Shown here piece after piece: positions 1-10,588 of a stretch of DNA of 64,000 nucleotides. The DNA is taken from NCBI GenBank assembly GCA_032622095.1, contig CP136061.1:21826991-21890990 (forward strand), in the 5' to 3' direction. Numbering within the stretch: position 1 is the first letter of the stretch; each line of letters opens with the position of its first letter. The position numbers and the translations under genes are program-made. Origin of the DNA: Siphonodentalium dalli (Eukaryota > Mollusca > Scaphopoda > Gadilida > Siphonodentaliidae). Below the pieces are notes generated by a model. The model searched no databases. It saw only the letters and a list, made by a program, of their open reading frames with translations, and was not told where the DNA came from.

Positions 1-31
1 CTGCTATAATCTTTTCCTATTTAGCAGAGAT

Positions 32-582
32 TACAGTAATGCCCTAAATAATCACTGAGAGCTTTCCGATGAATGGCAACAAGCCATATTTCCGACTAAA
101 TCCTGAAAAGTTACCCATAATTCTTCTGTGGTTAACCCTTTCAGTGCCAGGTCTGATTTTTGTATCAACCCATATACCCTGTGCCAATGCATACTTTTAT
201 ATATGCGAGTCGCATTGGCCTAACAATTTTTCATCATTTGTTTTTATTTTTTACAATGTTTTACAATTTTATTAATTTTTTCTTATATTCTTTAACAGAC
301 TTATTTTGTAGGTTTAGTGCCAGGGAATCTTACGTTTTTCATGGGCATCAAAATTATTACTATGAATACTTGGTGATAGTTTTGAGTTATAACATGCCCC
401 TAAGGTTTTATCCAGTTTGTTTTTAAATTCGCTATAGCATGCTTAAGCATACCCAAAAACAATTCAACCCAAATGTTTTTAATGTTTTTAGGGCCGATTT
501 TACAGACCGTAAATTAGGGCCGATGAGATCAGCCCCTGGCACTGAAAGGGTTAAGGAGTCGATTATTTAGGGCATTACTGTA
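32..582. mobile_element. Family-B foldback MITE, rearranged, with a TTAA element inserted
   Basis: Termini TACAGTAATGCCC (32) and GGGCATTACTGTA (582). The left arm is mostly deleted. The right arm is split by the element at 132-554 exactly at its TTAA, as shown by the undivided copy at 62753-62969. Confidence 0.8.
132..554. mobile_element. TTAA-flanked MITE (termini TTAACCCTTTCAGTGCCAGG), family A3
   Basis: Inverted termini of about 19 bp flanked by TTAA on both sides, inside the family-B copy at 32-582. It contains a degenerate form of the shared 'GCCAATGCAT...' hairpin at about 185-230. TTAA duplication is the hallmark of piggyBac-type transposition; no transposase is present. Confidence 0.82.
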
Positions 583-686
583 CATTCAGTATTTAATAAT
601 TGAGCTTTTACATTTGTAAAAAGGCACTCAATTTCAAAGAAGTTCCAATCCATCTGCAGTTCAAATTGAAATCCGATGGTTTATAC

Positions 687-873
687 TACAGTAATGCTCT
701 AATTAATCAACCTCTTAACCACAGCAGAATTATGGGTAACTTTTCAGGATTTAGTCGGAAATATGGCATCTCTCCCCGAGAGCTTTCCGATGAATGGCAA
801 CAAGCCATAGTTCCGACTAAATCCTGAAAAGTTACCCATAATTCTGCTGTCGATTAATTAGAGCATTACTGTA
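687..873. mobile_element. Family-B foldback MITE
   Basis: Near-palindrome from TACAGTAATGCTC to GAGCATTACTGTA. The stem contains ATTATGGGTAACTTTTCAGG and its reverse complement. TA at both ends is compatible with Tc1/mariner-like or pogo-like insertion; this class is inferred. Confidence 0.8.
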
Positions 874-1054
874 CGTTCACTACCAAACCTGCGAATTATC
901 ATCAAACTAATAGTACCACCACATCTATTTCTGTCTGCAAGGCAATCCCAAGATCTGATTGGCTAGCATAAACTATGTGCTGCCAAATATAGAGATAGGT
1001 AGTACTTCAGATAATTCAAATTGAAATTTACATTCAAATTGCTTTATTACGCAT

Positions 1055-1404
1055 CAGAGACCAGCCTAGAGGTCGACTTGGGAGACATCTTCTCCCTAAA
1101 ATGTGCCACTTCTCCCTATTTTTGTTCTTGGGAGAAGTGACCTCTCTCATATACCAGCCTGCATAGGGACCAACACCATGTTTAGAGTATATTTATTGAT
1201 TATCATGGTGTTCTTATTCACTATAGTGGTTTTATAAATAGCCTCTTGTATTGTGTAATACTTATTGGATCATAGAAGGGTAATTTTGGGGTGTAATTTG
1301 AATTCAGCCATTGTCACTTCTCCCTGATGACAGTTCACTTCTCCATAATAACCAAACAGGGAGAAGTGACTTCTCCCAAGTTTAAACTTCTAGGCTGGTC
1401 CCTG
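1055..1404. mobile_element. Short hAT-like MITE
   Basis: Ends CAGAGACCAGCCTAGA / TCTAGGCTGGTCCCTG, flanked by 8-bp repeats ttacgcat (1047-1054) and ttacgcac (1405-1412). The inside carries several CTTCTCCCT / AGGGAGAAG repeats. Related scraps lie at 23430-23530 and about 40725-40765. Confidence 0.75.
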
Positions 1405-2395
1405 TTACGCACACGCAGATCTCTTTAAATCATACTTCCTCTTTAATTTTTTATACTTCTGTGTATCAACTCGAGATTGAAACTACAAAAGAATTAGTAC
1501 AATATTATTGAAAAAAAATGGATACTATTCTGCTATTCAATGCAAGATGAACAGTTGCTGTATGGTAGTGCTTCGTCTGTGTTGCAAGATACAGGCATGC
1601 CATGTTTAACGCCAGAACAGTTCAATATTTTACTGGAATGACTGACATGCACAAATTATCCATATTTATAAACCTCATGAAGTATCGATGCCAGCGGCGT
1701 TTGAAAAATTTGTTTAGATACATTGTCAGTTTGATGTTCATATGTAATAATGGACCGTTGGATTTTAATTCAGACTGATCCATGAGTTGAGTCCAGAAAT
1801 ATGAATTATGTGATGTCGTTGGGCAGATATTTTTCTTCTGAAAGGCACGGTGGCCTTTGATGTAAGTTATAATCTAGAAAAAAAAGTAATAAAATTATGA
1901 AAAATTTCTCAAGAATATTTTATTAGTATAGTATAATGATAGTATGAATTTGATATTATCCACAAAACACACTTGTGCGAACCGAGCGTTTGTTTATATA
2001 CAGCAGACAAAGGGTTTTAACCAAATTTCCATTAGTGGGATCTCCCCTGTGTTGAGTCTTCTGCTTATCGCACACTCTTTATGTATTGTACTTTAACATA
2101 ACATGGCTTTTATTACCTAAAACTGCATATGATCTTGACAATAACATTCTATTTGTGCGATATTCTGATTGGTATAAGAACAAAATCTATCTAAATTTTA
2201 GTATTCTTTCTGTTTATGGCAGTTTTAACAGATGTGACTATTTTAACAGCAATACCCATCACGAAAGCCATCCGTATCTTTAACCCAAAAGGAATTACAG
2301 ATCTGGCCTGTTATCTAACCAACATCATGGAAATTGAGAATAATTTTGCTAAAATGTCTACTGGGCAACAAAATTGTTACTAGCATTTGATCTCG
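1405..2395. other. AT-rich stretch without a convincing gene
   Basis: Presumed AASS intron. A short stop-terminated frame at 1540-1641 (MQDEQLLYGSASSVLQDTGM, then PCLTPEQFNILLE) looks compositionally coding but matches nothing I recognise. No AASS exon is seen. Confidence 0.4.
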
Positions 2396-2399
2396 GTAA

Positions 2400-2547
2400 A
2401 GAATTATGGGTAACTTTTCCGGATTTAGTCGGAAATATGGCTTGTTGCCATTCATCGGAAAGCTCTCAGTGAGAGCTTTCCAATGAATGGCAACAAGCCA
2501 TATTTCCGACTAAATCCGGAAAAGTTACCCATAATTCTGCTGTGGTT
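2400..2547. mobile_element. Family-B foldback MITE core, ends lost
   Basis: Two 70-bp arms form a palindrome around GAAAGCTCTCAGTGAGAGCTTTC; the TACAGTAATGCCC ends are missing. Confidence 0.75.
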
Positions 2548-2633
2548 ATAGAAAACCACCGTGATGTCTCATAACCCGTGTTTTATCTATTGAAGTTAAC
2601 AGACTTACAACAAAATTACTTTCTCTTTCTCAG

Positions 2634-2729
2634 GGATTCAGTAATGTGGCCAAGGGACTGATGCAAGTCAATTTACTTGATTCTTCACCTAATTCACAGC
2701 TTCATCCTAATGGACCAGAAATTAGCTGG
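2634..2729 (+). CDS. AASS: AASS exon (first in window)
   Basis: 32 codons, starts and ends in phase 0, acceptor tttctcag, donor gtatgtaa. Encodes GFSNVAKG...PEISW, aligned to the GYMKALNGF...LTW region of vertebrate AASS. A family-C MITE begins about 27 bp after the donor. Confidence 0.9.
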
Positions 2730-5700
2730 GTATGTAACTTGATTCATCACCTCTTTCTGCTTAGGCCTCAACTGCTATGGGAGACCTAGGATCAGATTGA
2801 AGTTCCCTAGTTGAAGTTGGTGATGTTCACCCATTAGTCACCTCGATTATGCATTTTATCTTCTGCAAATTAGGGGATATAGAAATTGAGCAGAAGGGAA
2901 AAGGTAACTAAAAACAATGTTAATTTGAGACAAGATACTTCCCAGAAGACGAGGCTTAAGCAGAATGAGGTCCCCAGAGGGTGAATGTGTTGATGTTAGC
3001 CTGCTGTGCACAGTAGCATCACTAAATTCACTCTCTGGTGACCTCATTCTGCAAATACCAGACACACTATTTCAAGGCCTGTGGGTATGTTAGAACAGAA
3101 TAGGGAGGTTGAGTTACATGTATGTGTAACTTATAATGTGTGTTACTTATTGCTTATAGAGATCCATTGATTGAGAAAAGTTACCTGATTTGATGATGCT
3201 AAAACCCATTTATGGCAGATTTTGGTACACGGAATATCATCAAGGCATTTGTACCCTGTTAAGTCGGGTTACAACTAATACCGTGCAGCCTGCAGGTGAA
3301 TCACTTTCTCTTGTCAGTCATATTTTGAATGTGCTTAGTTGATTTTCCTTTCTATGCTAAATGGATTCTCCCACTAAGTTAAAAAAGAGTACATCGATTT
3401 GGTCTATTATTGACTTTGAGGGGTGTACAGGTAATATAAGCAGACGATGGGTAATAAAAGTTTCTAAGGGGCCATATTTATTGAGGGAAATGTTCAGATT
3501 AATGATCATATTTTCCTCTTACAGAAAGCTTATATGTGTGGTCTTTTTGGGAAATCATCAGATCTGTTCATTGACTCATTAAAAGACCTGATCTATGAGA
3601 GGGTAGATCGAGACGACCAGAGGCTGAAATCCATTATAGAGTGAGTATCACTGATGCAATTTCTTATATATGAGAATGCACCGGCACAGGATCTTTTTAT
3701 GAAAACGCTCATTATTTACACCTAGACTAACAGGGGACGCTCTTTAATGTTACATGCCAATGAAAAAAGGGACCTTCTTTTTCTTTCTCAGTTGATAAAT
3801 TCTATCACTACAATGTGTTTTCCTGAGACATTCAGTGCATATTTTATCAAGTCATTGTGATCATGAGAATGATAAAAAAGGGTTAACTTACGAGGTTTAA
3901 TCTGAAATCTAAGATTGTGGGGACCAGATGTGAACATAAGAGAAACCAATATAAATGCTCTTTAACTTCTGACAGCTATACGTCCTTACTCCTTTATAAC
4001 GGTAAATCAGAACCAGTTTATCACAGTGAAAACAGTACATACTGATCCAGGATGCATGGAATCAGTTATAGGGTTTTCACAACATTCCCATTATATTTTG
4101 CCTCTGCCAAATGACGACATCAGCAGCGCAGCACACAACATTAACTGCACAGCACACATTATCAATGGCTCAGGACATGTCATTGAGCAGTGAAGATGTT
4201 AAGTTTTAGTTTCGTTTACAGTTTTTCATTACATCACTTCTGCTGCCTGTCATTTGCAGAATGAGGTCCCCAGAGGGTGAATTTAGTGATGCTACCCCGC
4301 ATAGCGGGCTAGCATCACCAAATTCACCCTCTGGGAACCTCATTCTGCTTACACCTCAGCAATATGGGGTTCCAGAGGGTTAATTTGGTGATGCTAGCCC
4401 GCTATGCGGGGTAGCATCACTAAATTCACCATCTGGGAACCTCATTCTGCAAATGACAGACACTATTTCAAGGCTTGTCTGCTGCACAATGTTAAGGAGA
4501 GTACACTTGGAGAATTTGACATTTTGTGCTGATCGTTCTTTCAAATAAAAATTTAAATGATTGGCAAAGTTCGGGATTCAGCTGAATATTAATTCTAAGG
4601 TGTCAATTAGAAGTAATACATCAGTCTATACTCGTACCAAAACTCAGATTTATAAAATAATCATAGAATCGAAGTTTGAAACTTCAGAAAATACATGAAC
4701 CTTGACTTCACATGAATTAACCCTTTACCCAACAGAAGGGCCCTGTGCCAATGCATTCTCATATATAAGAGAATGCATTGGCTTAACACATTAAAAATTA
4801 TAAAATTGTTAAAGAATGTAAGATAAAATGGTAAAAAGTGTTAAATTTTTTTTTATTTTAGGCCAATGCATTCTCTTATATATATAAGAGAATGCATTGG
4901 CACAGGGCATAACTGTAACTATCACAATGTGGTCAAGGAGCCGGTTCCAATGATATCCATATTTGTATGGTTCTATTGAGACAGACCGAAGATATTTTAG
5001 GCTGTTGAAGCTTTATTTGGCCGTTTTGTTGGGTAAAGGGTTAATTAATGTGATATATGTTTAACTTTTTCAGTCTTGGATTACTTGACGACCTGCCAAT
5101 AGACAAGAAATCAACACCAATTGACACACTCTCAAACTACCTAGAGAAGAGATTATCATTCGGTGAGTGTTAACCATTTCTTTACAAGATGGAATTTCCC
5201 ATCCAATTATAAACGTATTTATTGAAATGGTCAGTTATTCCTTTGGAGGGGTGTTCAGGATACACAAGCAGATAACAGACATAAAAACAGATAATACTAG
5301 AGCAGAAGAATTGCTCTTCATTCATATTCATTGGTGGGAAATGTTCAAAACATTCTCTAAGGGAACTGTTTGTCCATAAGTCAACAGATTAGCAAACATA
5401 AACTTCTCCACTCTCATCGAGGGGCTGACTTGGCGTAGACCAATGACTAAGTATGAATTCAGCATTTTCCATGACCTCTATATGTCTTCCAAGCAAACAA
5501 AGTCCATATAAAACTATTTCACATTTTCATCTATTTTAACCCTTGTTCCTGGCAGGAATTTGACTGGAGCGAGAATTAATATTTATCATTTGAGGCTTTT
5601 AATTACAACAGGCCTGTATTGTATTTGTTTTTCTTACAATTCTATGAACAATAAAACATCTCTCTCTCTCTCTATAATGAATTCCAATAACAATTGGAGA

Positions 5701-7952
5701 GATGTTTTATTGTTCATAGAATTGCAAAGTTTGATTCAATGATTGTTCCCAGAATCAAATTTTTTATTTCTAAAAAAGCCACCCATCAAATAAAGCCACC
5801 TTATATGGACAATGTGAGGCAAGCGACCTTTTATTGTGATATATTCAGACTGGACGATTATATGATTGTAATTCTTTGGGGTATTTTTGCCCTACTTTAT
5901 TTTTAAACCATTCTGCCTGCGGATTATTATTCCTATAGATTACCATGCACTATATCACTACAGGTCCTGGTGAACGAGACATAATTATAATGAGACATGA
6001 CATCGGTGTGAAGTGGCTCAATGGATCCAAAGAACGAAGAATCCTCGATTTGGTCGTGTATGGTGATCCCGATGGTTACTCTGCCATGGCAAAAACTGTG
6101 GGCTATCCAACAGCTATAGCAACTAAAATGATTCTTGAAGGTAGGATTTGCTTGTGCACAAGCCTTGAAATAGTGTGTCTGTCATTTGCAGAATAAGGTA
6201 CCCAGAGGGTGAATTTAGTGATGCTACCCCGCATAGTGGGCTAGCATCACCAAATTCACTCTCTGGGGACCTCATTCTGCTTACACCTCAGCAGAATGAG
6301 GTTCACAGAGGGTGAATTTGGTGATGCTAGCCCGCTATGCGGGATAGCATCACTAAATTAACCCTCTGGGGACCTCATTCTGCAAATGACAGACACACTA
6401 TTTCAAGGCTTGCTTGTGCAAGCCTGAGTTTAGTGTGCCTGTCATTTGCAGAATGAGGTCCCCAGAGGGTTAATTTAATGACACTACCCCACATAGTGGG
6501 CTAGCAACGTGTAGAAAGTTCAAATATTTTAGTCTGAATATGATTTTCAGAATATTTTTCAATCTGCGACTGTGATCTTTTCCAATGTTTACAGTCAAGT
6601 TTTGATTAAACTTTAGTATCTTATTGGACTAACTGGATTTGTATTGGTAATTCCACCATAACAGTACTGTTTAATAATGGTTTTGACATGCACAATCAAG
6701 CCTTGAAATAGTGTGTCTGTCATTTTCAGAATGAGGTCCACAGAGGGTGAATTTAGTGATGCTACCCCACATAGTGGGCTAGCATCACCAAATTTACCCT
6801 CTTGGGACCTCATTCTGCATGGCCTCATCTGCTGTGGGAGACATAGTCTCAGATTGAAGTTCCCAAATGGTGAATATTGTAATGTACACCCATTGGGAAC
6901 CTCGATTATGCAATGTGTCATCTGCCAATTTGGGAATATAGAGAAACTAAACTAAAAGAAAGAAATAGAATCAATGTAAAGAGGATTCTATAGAAATTTG
7001 ATAATAAAGAAACATCAAAGAGAAGATGAGGCCTAAGCAGAATGAGGTTCCCCAGAGTGAATTTAGTGATGCTAGCCTGCTATGCTGGGTAGCGTCACTA
7101 AATTCAACCTCTGTGTACCTCATTCTGACTCATGTTACATGAAAGAATTGTATTAAAAGTAAACTAAAGACTAAAGACTGAAAGTAATTGCGCTATTCCT
7201 GATAATGTAGGTCAACATGACTGCAAAGATACCACTCTACGTTCAGGACTGAACTACCCACAATGCTGTTCTTGTTCTCCTCCGATAAAAACAAATTTTG
7301 GGGGACTATAGAAATAAGATCAGTGGAGTGATTTCCAGGGTGAAATTAACCAAATCTGAATTTAGTGTCTAACATTTGCAGAATGAGGTCCACAGAGGGT
7401 GAATATAGTGACACTATCACGCCCAGTGGGTTAGCATCACCAAATACACCCTCTGGGGACCTCATTCTGCTCATCCCCTAATTTGCAGAAAATAAATTGC
7501 ATAATTGAGGTGACTAATGGGTGAACATCACCAACTTCAATTGCGGAACTTCAATCTGATCCTAGGTCTCCCATAGCAGTTGAATCCTCAGCAGAATGAG
7601 GTCTCCAGAGGCGAATTTAGTGACGCTATCCCGCTGTGCGGGATACCGTCACTAAATTCACCCTCTGGAGACCTCATTCTGCAAATGTCAGACACACTAA
7701 ATGCAGGCTTGAAATTAAACCCCTGCGTCATCTTTACTCCACCCATGAACTGATCTTATATGGCCTAGCTAGTGAAATGTCAATAACGCACAAAAGCAAC
7801 CAAACAAAATTCTCGACATTTTCTTTCTGATTGCAGGTGAGATTCAGAAGAAGGGGGTTGTGAAGCCTTTCTCTCTCGACACATATCAGCCTATCCTAAA
7901 CCGACTCAAGCAGGAAGGGATCGTTCATCGTGAGACGATACACCAGCTGTGA
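2634..7952 (+). CDS. AASS: Alpha-aminoadipic semialdehyde synthase, C-terminal exons (saccharopine dehydrogenase part)
   Basis: Five exons (2634-2729, 3525-3640, 5074-5162, 5964-6140, 7837-7952) join in frame into 197 residues ending at TGA 7950-7952. The protein matches the C-terminal end of animal AASS, the mitochondrial bifunctional enzyme that makes saccharopine from lysine and 2-oxoglutarate and then oxidises it to glutamate and aminoadipate semialdehyde. Seen motifs: GFSNVAKGLMQVNLL, LGLLDDLPID, a GPGERDIIIMRHDIG block, the strongly conserved YGDPDGYSAMAKTVGYPTA and ILEG-EIQKKGVVKPFS near the end. All borders are GT..AG. The expected preceding exon is not found in 1-2633, so the lysine-ketoglutarate reductase half and most of the dehydrogenase lie upstream of the window. 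A stand-alone saccharopine dehydrogenase cannot be excluded. Introns are full of foldback MITEs; all four donors visible here have one within about 30 bp. Confidence 0.93.
2757..3083. mobile_element. Family-C element, long subtype, degenerate
   Basis: Left part 'ctgcttaggcc...' with the TCGATTATGCA module, right part with GAATGAGGTCCCCAGAGGGT hairpin and end CACTATTTCAAGGCCTG. It begins about 27 bp after an AASS donor. Confidence 0.65.
3347..3512. mobile_element. Family-E fragment
   Basis: Similar to one end of the complete family-E element at 24535-24790 read on the other strand (TTTCTATACTAAATGGATTC, CTCCCACT, TTCAGGATATAT-like). It ends about 12 bp before an AASS exon. Confidence 0.55.
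3525..3640 (+). CDS. AASS: AASS exon
   Basis: Starts in phase 0 and ends with two bases of a split codon; acceptor ctcttacag, donor gtgagtat. Encodes KAYMCGLFGKSSDLFIDSL...RLKSIIE/D. A family-E repeat ends about 12 bp before it and a family-A hairpin fragment starts about 17 bp after it. Confidence 0.88.
3657..3697. mobile_element. Family-A hairpin fragment
   Basis: ATTTCTTATATATGAGAATG followed by CACCGGCACAGGATCTTT matches the right arm of family-A1 elements (GAATGCACTGGCACAGGATC). Confidence 0.5.
4245..4477. mobile_element. Family-C MITE, two-hairpin type
   Basis: Two tandem hairpins of GAATTTAGTGATGCTA...TAGCATCACCAAATTC type around CCGCATAGCGGG, right end CACTATTTCAAGGCTTG; left terminus eroded. 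Confidence 0.8.
4717..5044. mobile_element. Family-A2 TTAA MITE
   Basis: Termini TTAACCCTTTACCCAACAG / TTGTTGGGTAAAGGGTTAA, with two copies of the shared hairpin inside. Ends 29 bp before an AASS exon. Confidence 0.85.
5074..5162 (+). CDS. AASS: AASS exon
   Basis: 89 bp, acceptor ctttttcag, donor gtgagtgt. Encodes LGLLDDLPIDKKSTPIDTL...RLSF, the counterpart of the conserved WLGLLGDE segment. It is squeezed between a TTAA MITE ending 29 bp upstream and a family-E element starting 7 bp downstream. Confidence 0.9.
5170..5382. mobile_element. Family-E element, degenerate
   Basis: Starts TTAACCATTTCTTTAC seven bases after the AASS donor. It follows the family-E consensus seen at 24535-24790 through TCCCATC, TTCAGGATA, CAAGCAGATAACAGACA and TTCATTGGTGGGAAATGTTC. 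Confidence 0.65.
5636..5724. repeat. Simple hairpin with CT-repeat loop
   Basis: CAATTCTATGAACAATAAAA on the left arm pairs with TTTTATTGTTCATAGAATTG on the right; the loop has a (CT)n run. Confidence 0.75.
5964..6140 (+). CDS. AASS: AASS exon
   Basis: 177 bp, acceptor cactacag, donor gtaggatt. Encodes GPGERDIIIMRHDIGVKW...YGDPDGYSAMAKTVGYPTA, the most conserved block of the saccharopine dehydrogenase C-terminal domain. A complete family-C MITE with 8-bp target duplication starts 19 bp after the last exon base. Confidence 0.94.
6159..6412. mobile_element. Family-C MITE with 8-bp duplication
   Basis: Ends CAAGCCTTGAAATAGTGTG / CACACTATTTCAAGGCTTG, flanked by cttgtgca at 6151-6158 and 6413-6420. 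The first flanking base is 11 nt into the AASS intron. The perfect duplication indicates a fairly recent insertion. Confidence 0.9.
6419..6507. mobile_element. Truncated family-C copy
   Basis: Begins CAAGCCTGAGTTTAGTGTGC and stops after the first hairpin (CTAGCAACG). Its first two bases are shared with the target duplication of the copy at 6159-6412. Confidence 0.7.
6697..7127. mobile_element. Family-C element, long subtype
   Basis: Starts CAAGCCTTGAAATAGTGTG. Two hairpins are separated by the long-subtype middle (TCGATTATGCA, GGGAATATAGAGAAACTAA, AGATGAGGCC); right terminus lost after CTCATTCTG. Confidence 0.72.
7351..7711. mobile_element. Family-C element, long subtype, with duplication
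   Basis: Ends CAAATCTGAATTTAGTGTCT / GACACACTAAATGCAGGCTTG-like, flanked by aaattaac (7343-7350) and aaattaaa (7712-7719). Confidence 0.75.
7837..7952 (+). CDS. AASS: AASS terminal exon
   Basis: Acceptor gattgcag, then GEIQKKGVVKPFSLDTYQP and ILNRLKQEGIVHRETIHQL followed by TGA. This matches the family C-terminus (EGEIGAKG...GPFS...IL.R.K.EGI), so the end of the gene is secure. No obvious polyadenylation signal was settled on. Confidence 0.92.
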
Positions 7953-8172
7953 TATTATTCATCTATGTATTATTTTAGAATCTACCACTGCACTCTTTAT
8001 TTGTGGTGTATTTTCAACAAAAGGGCAGAATTTCTCATTTGTTACTCTCGAGTCATATAGACCATTGTTTTTCACACTTCTCTAAAGAAAACTATCAGAC
8101 TTCATAACTAAGGCCACAAATAATAATTATGTTTCTCCTACAATTTTATTTTCAGTCTGTCCGTGATCTATG

Positions 8173-8280
8173 CAAGCCTTGAAATAGTGTGTCTGTCAGG
8201 TGCTATGCGGGGTAGCATCACTAAATTCACCCTCTGGGGACCTCATTCTGCAAATGACAGACACACTATTTCAAGGCTTG
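8173..8280. mobile_element. Family-C MITE, internally deleted
   Basis: CAAGCCTTGAAATAGTGTG to CACACTATTTCAAGGCTTG with only one half-hairpin left; flanked by gatctatg (8165-8172) and gatatatg (8281-8288). Confidence 0.85.
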
Positions 8281-8346
8281 GATATATGTGTGCATCCGAC
8301 TCACCTTTCCAGAGCATAACTTGGGTGCGTAAAACTGTTCTGCCAT

Positions 8347-8360
8347 GGGGGGGGGGGGGT
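8347..8360. repeat. Poly-G tract
   Basis: A run of about 14 G. Confidence 0.8.
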
Positions 8361-8562
8361 GTACCCTTAGTCCCATTGGGACAGCCCACCTCAAGTTTAA
8401 CTGATAATTAGACAGTAATTATCACTCGCATGTACTGGGCCAATCAGGGCTTATAATTCTTATGAAAATCAGAATCGATTGTCACAAATGATTCTCGGTA
8501 AGTGAAACATGAGTTTCAAGTTTGATGCTCTCATAGATATCTCTGCTTTGTTATATAAAGAC

Positions 8563-9787
8563 TAGGGCCCGGCGAAGGTTCGAGATTCGATTCGATTCGA
8601 TATACTCCCGATGATTCGATTCGATATCATTCGTTCGATTCGTCTCAAAACGAATCCTAACAACATCAAATATAACGCGCAAAGATCGTGCCATTTTTAT
8701 CGCAGTCATCGGAAAAAATAGCAGCACTACCTCTACTTAATCCAATGGCAGAGGCAACGTCCTTTTTGAGCGCGGATCGTTCGATAAGTGTATCAATGGT
8801 GGTCCCATATATCCAGAATCTGACTAAGCAGTTGCGACTCGATGACGCCAAAGGCGTGAAAAAGTTCAGAGAATAACTTCATGCACAACTTCGATCCAGA
8901 TTTGATCTCACCAAACCCCACCTGCTCGCAGGTTCATACATGGATCCGCGAGTTAAAAGTAATACAGAAATATTTAGAACAGGGCTTGACCAACTATGGA
9001 TTCCATGAAACAGAGCAGTCTACTAGTACTGGCAATGCAGTTAATAAACCGGAAACTCCACCTACTCAGAGTTTAGTTGACGCTATGTTTGATGATGTTG
9101 AAGCTGCCCACGAGAGGGACAATGTACTGGACCCTGGTGACAATTCATTATATGTATGGCCAACCAAGGAAATGGAGGCATACTCGCGTGTTGGGTTATA
9201 TTAAAACGGGATGACTCTCCACTGGAGTTTTGGAAATCGAACCAGTCGTCATTGCCTTTACTCGCTACAACTGCGAAGGATATACTCGGTATTCAAGCGA
9301 CGAATTGTTCGAGTGAGAGAGTAACGGACCAAAGGCATAGTCTCTCCAACTATAACGCGGAAACGTTAATCTGGGCCCGCAACAACTCGAACTTACTATT
9401 TCCGTCACTGGTACAAACTGCAAAAGCCAATGAAATTAAGAGTGAATAGTTTGGTCGCTTAAATACCAAGTATATACACGATTACATGTACTAACTGCCA
9501 AGTTCGCAGCTTTTGCGAGTAAATGACTTGTTGAGTCTCGTACGCTTTCCAAAACCCCAGTGAATATTTTTTCCAGGGAGATAATCGCACATGGTGAAAA
9601 CAAATCAACTAGTTAACGAATATTTTGTAACGTTTATTCATAAAATTTATGTTTATTCACTATAAATTTGTCCCAGTAATTGAAGTCAGGTTTTCTATGA
9701 TTCGATTCGAAGATTCGATTCGATATCATTCGGCCGATTCGATTCGAGATTCGATTCGAACCAAAAAGGCCGATTCGCCGGGCCCTA
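8563..9787 (+). mobile_element. hAT transposon, internally deleted
   Basis: Ends TAGGGCCCGGCGAA / TTCGCCGGGCCCTA with an exact 8-bp duplication ataaagac (8555-8562, 9788-9795). Both subterminal regions are packed with ATTCGATTCGA repeats, as expected for hAT transposase binding. Plus-strand fragments of a BED/hAT transposase remain, ending with the dimerisation domain. Confidence 0.92.
9156..9449 (+). pseudogene. hAT transposase C-terminal dimerisation domain, remnant
   Basis: 97-residue frame containing LEFWKSNQSSLPLLATTAKD, ILGIQATNCSSERV and LSNYNAETLIWARNNSNLLF. This matches the hAT C-terminal dimerisation domain (W..N...P.L..LA.DIL.I.A....SER). A more N-terminal piece lies in another frame at 8688-9204. 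The DDE core is missing, so it is not functional. Confidence 0.85.
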
Positions 9788-10028
9788 ATAAAGACATCAT
9801 ATCATAGCTATTAGGCCAGGGTGGTTTTTTTTTTCAAATGGCCAACAGTAAATCTTTCTAAATTGAAAGCTAAACATGTACAATAAATATTGCAATTCTG
9901 CATTCCTGTCACATTCATATTAACTCATTTGACTGAAGATACAGTACAGGGAGAGAGTAAACTTTTTTAAGATTTGAAAGTAAGATACATGTATTACTGT
10001 TGAGAAATTTAGTCAGTGCATTGAATTT

Positions 10029-10280
10029 CAAGCCTTGAAATAGTGTCTGTCATTTGCAGAATGAGGTCCCCAGAGGGTGAATTTAGTGATGCTACCCCGC
10101 ATAGTGGGCTAGCATCAACAAATTCACCCTTTGGGGACCTCATTCTGCTTACAACTCAGCAGAATGAGGTTCCCAGAGGGTGAATTTGGTGATGCTAGCC
10201 TGCTATGCGGGGTAGCATCACTAAATTCACCCTCTGGGAACCTCATTCTGCAAATGACAGACACACTATTTCAAGGCTTG
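10029..10280. mobile_element. Family-C MITE, two-hairpin type
   Basis: CAAGCCTTGAAATAGTGTC to CACACTATTTCAAGGCTTG; no clear target duplication is left. Confidence 0.82.
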
Positions 10281-10588
10281 TTCAAAACTTTTCCAGGGGA
10301 TGCCCTTCAAACTGTCTCTAACATAGAACGAGTGATACACCAAACCCCCCTCCCAACCAACTTGTGGCATAATCAGGATTTGTTTTTTTATCCTCAAAAC
10401 TTGTGAATCAACTTTGATTCTTGCAAAAATGGATGGATTTTAAGGCCTACTAATGTATCATGTTTTAGGTGAAGAAGCTTTGCAGCGTGATATACGATGA
10501 GAATATTTCAAGTTTGACATAAATATAATATAACTGTAATTATTATTTTCACCATATAAGGTCAGATTGTACAAAATATACTCATTAT

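Noticed and set aside
6613-6955. Frames containing [20 protein letters not shown]-like peptides
   Set aside because: The same peptide appears at more than ten loci because it is the translation of the family-C hairpin.
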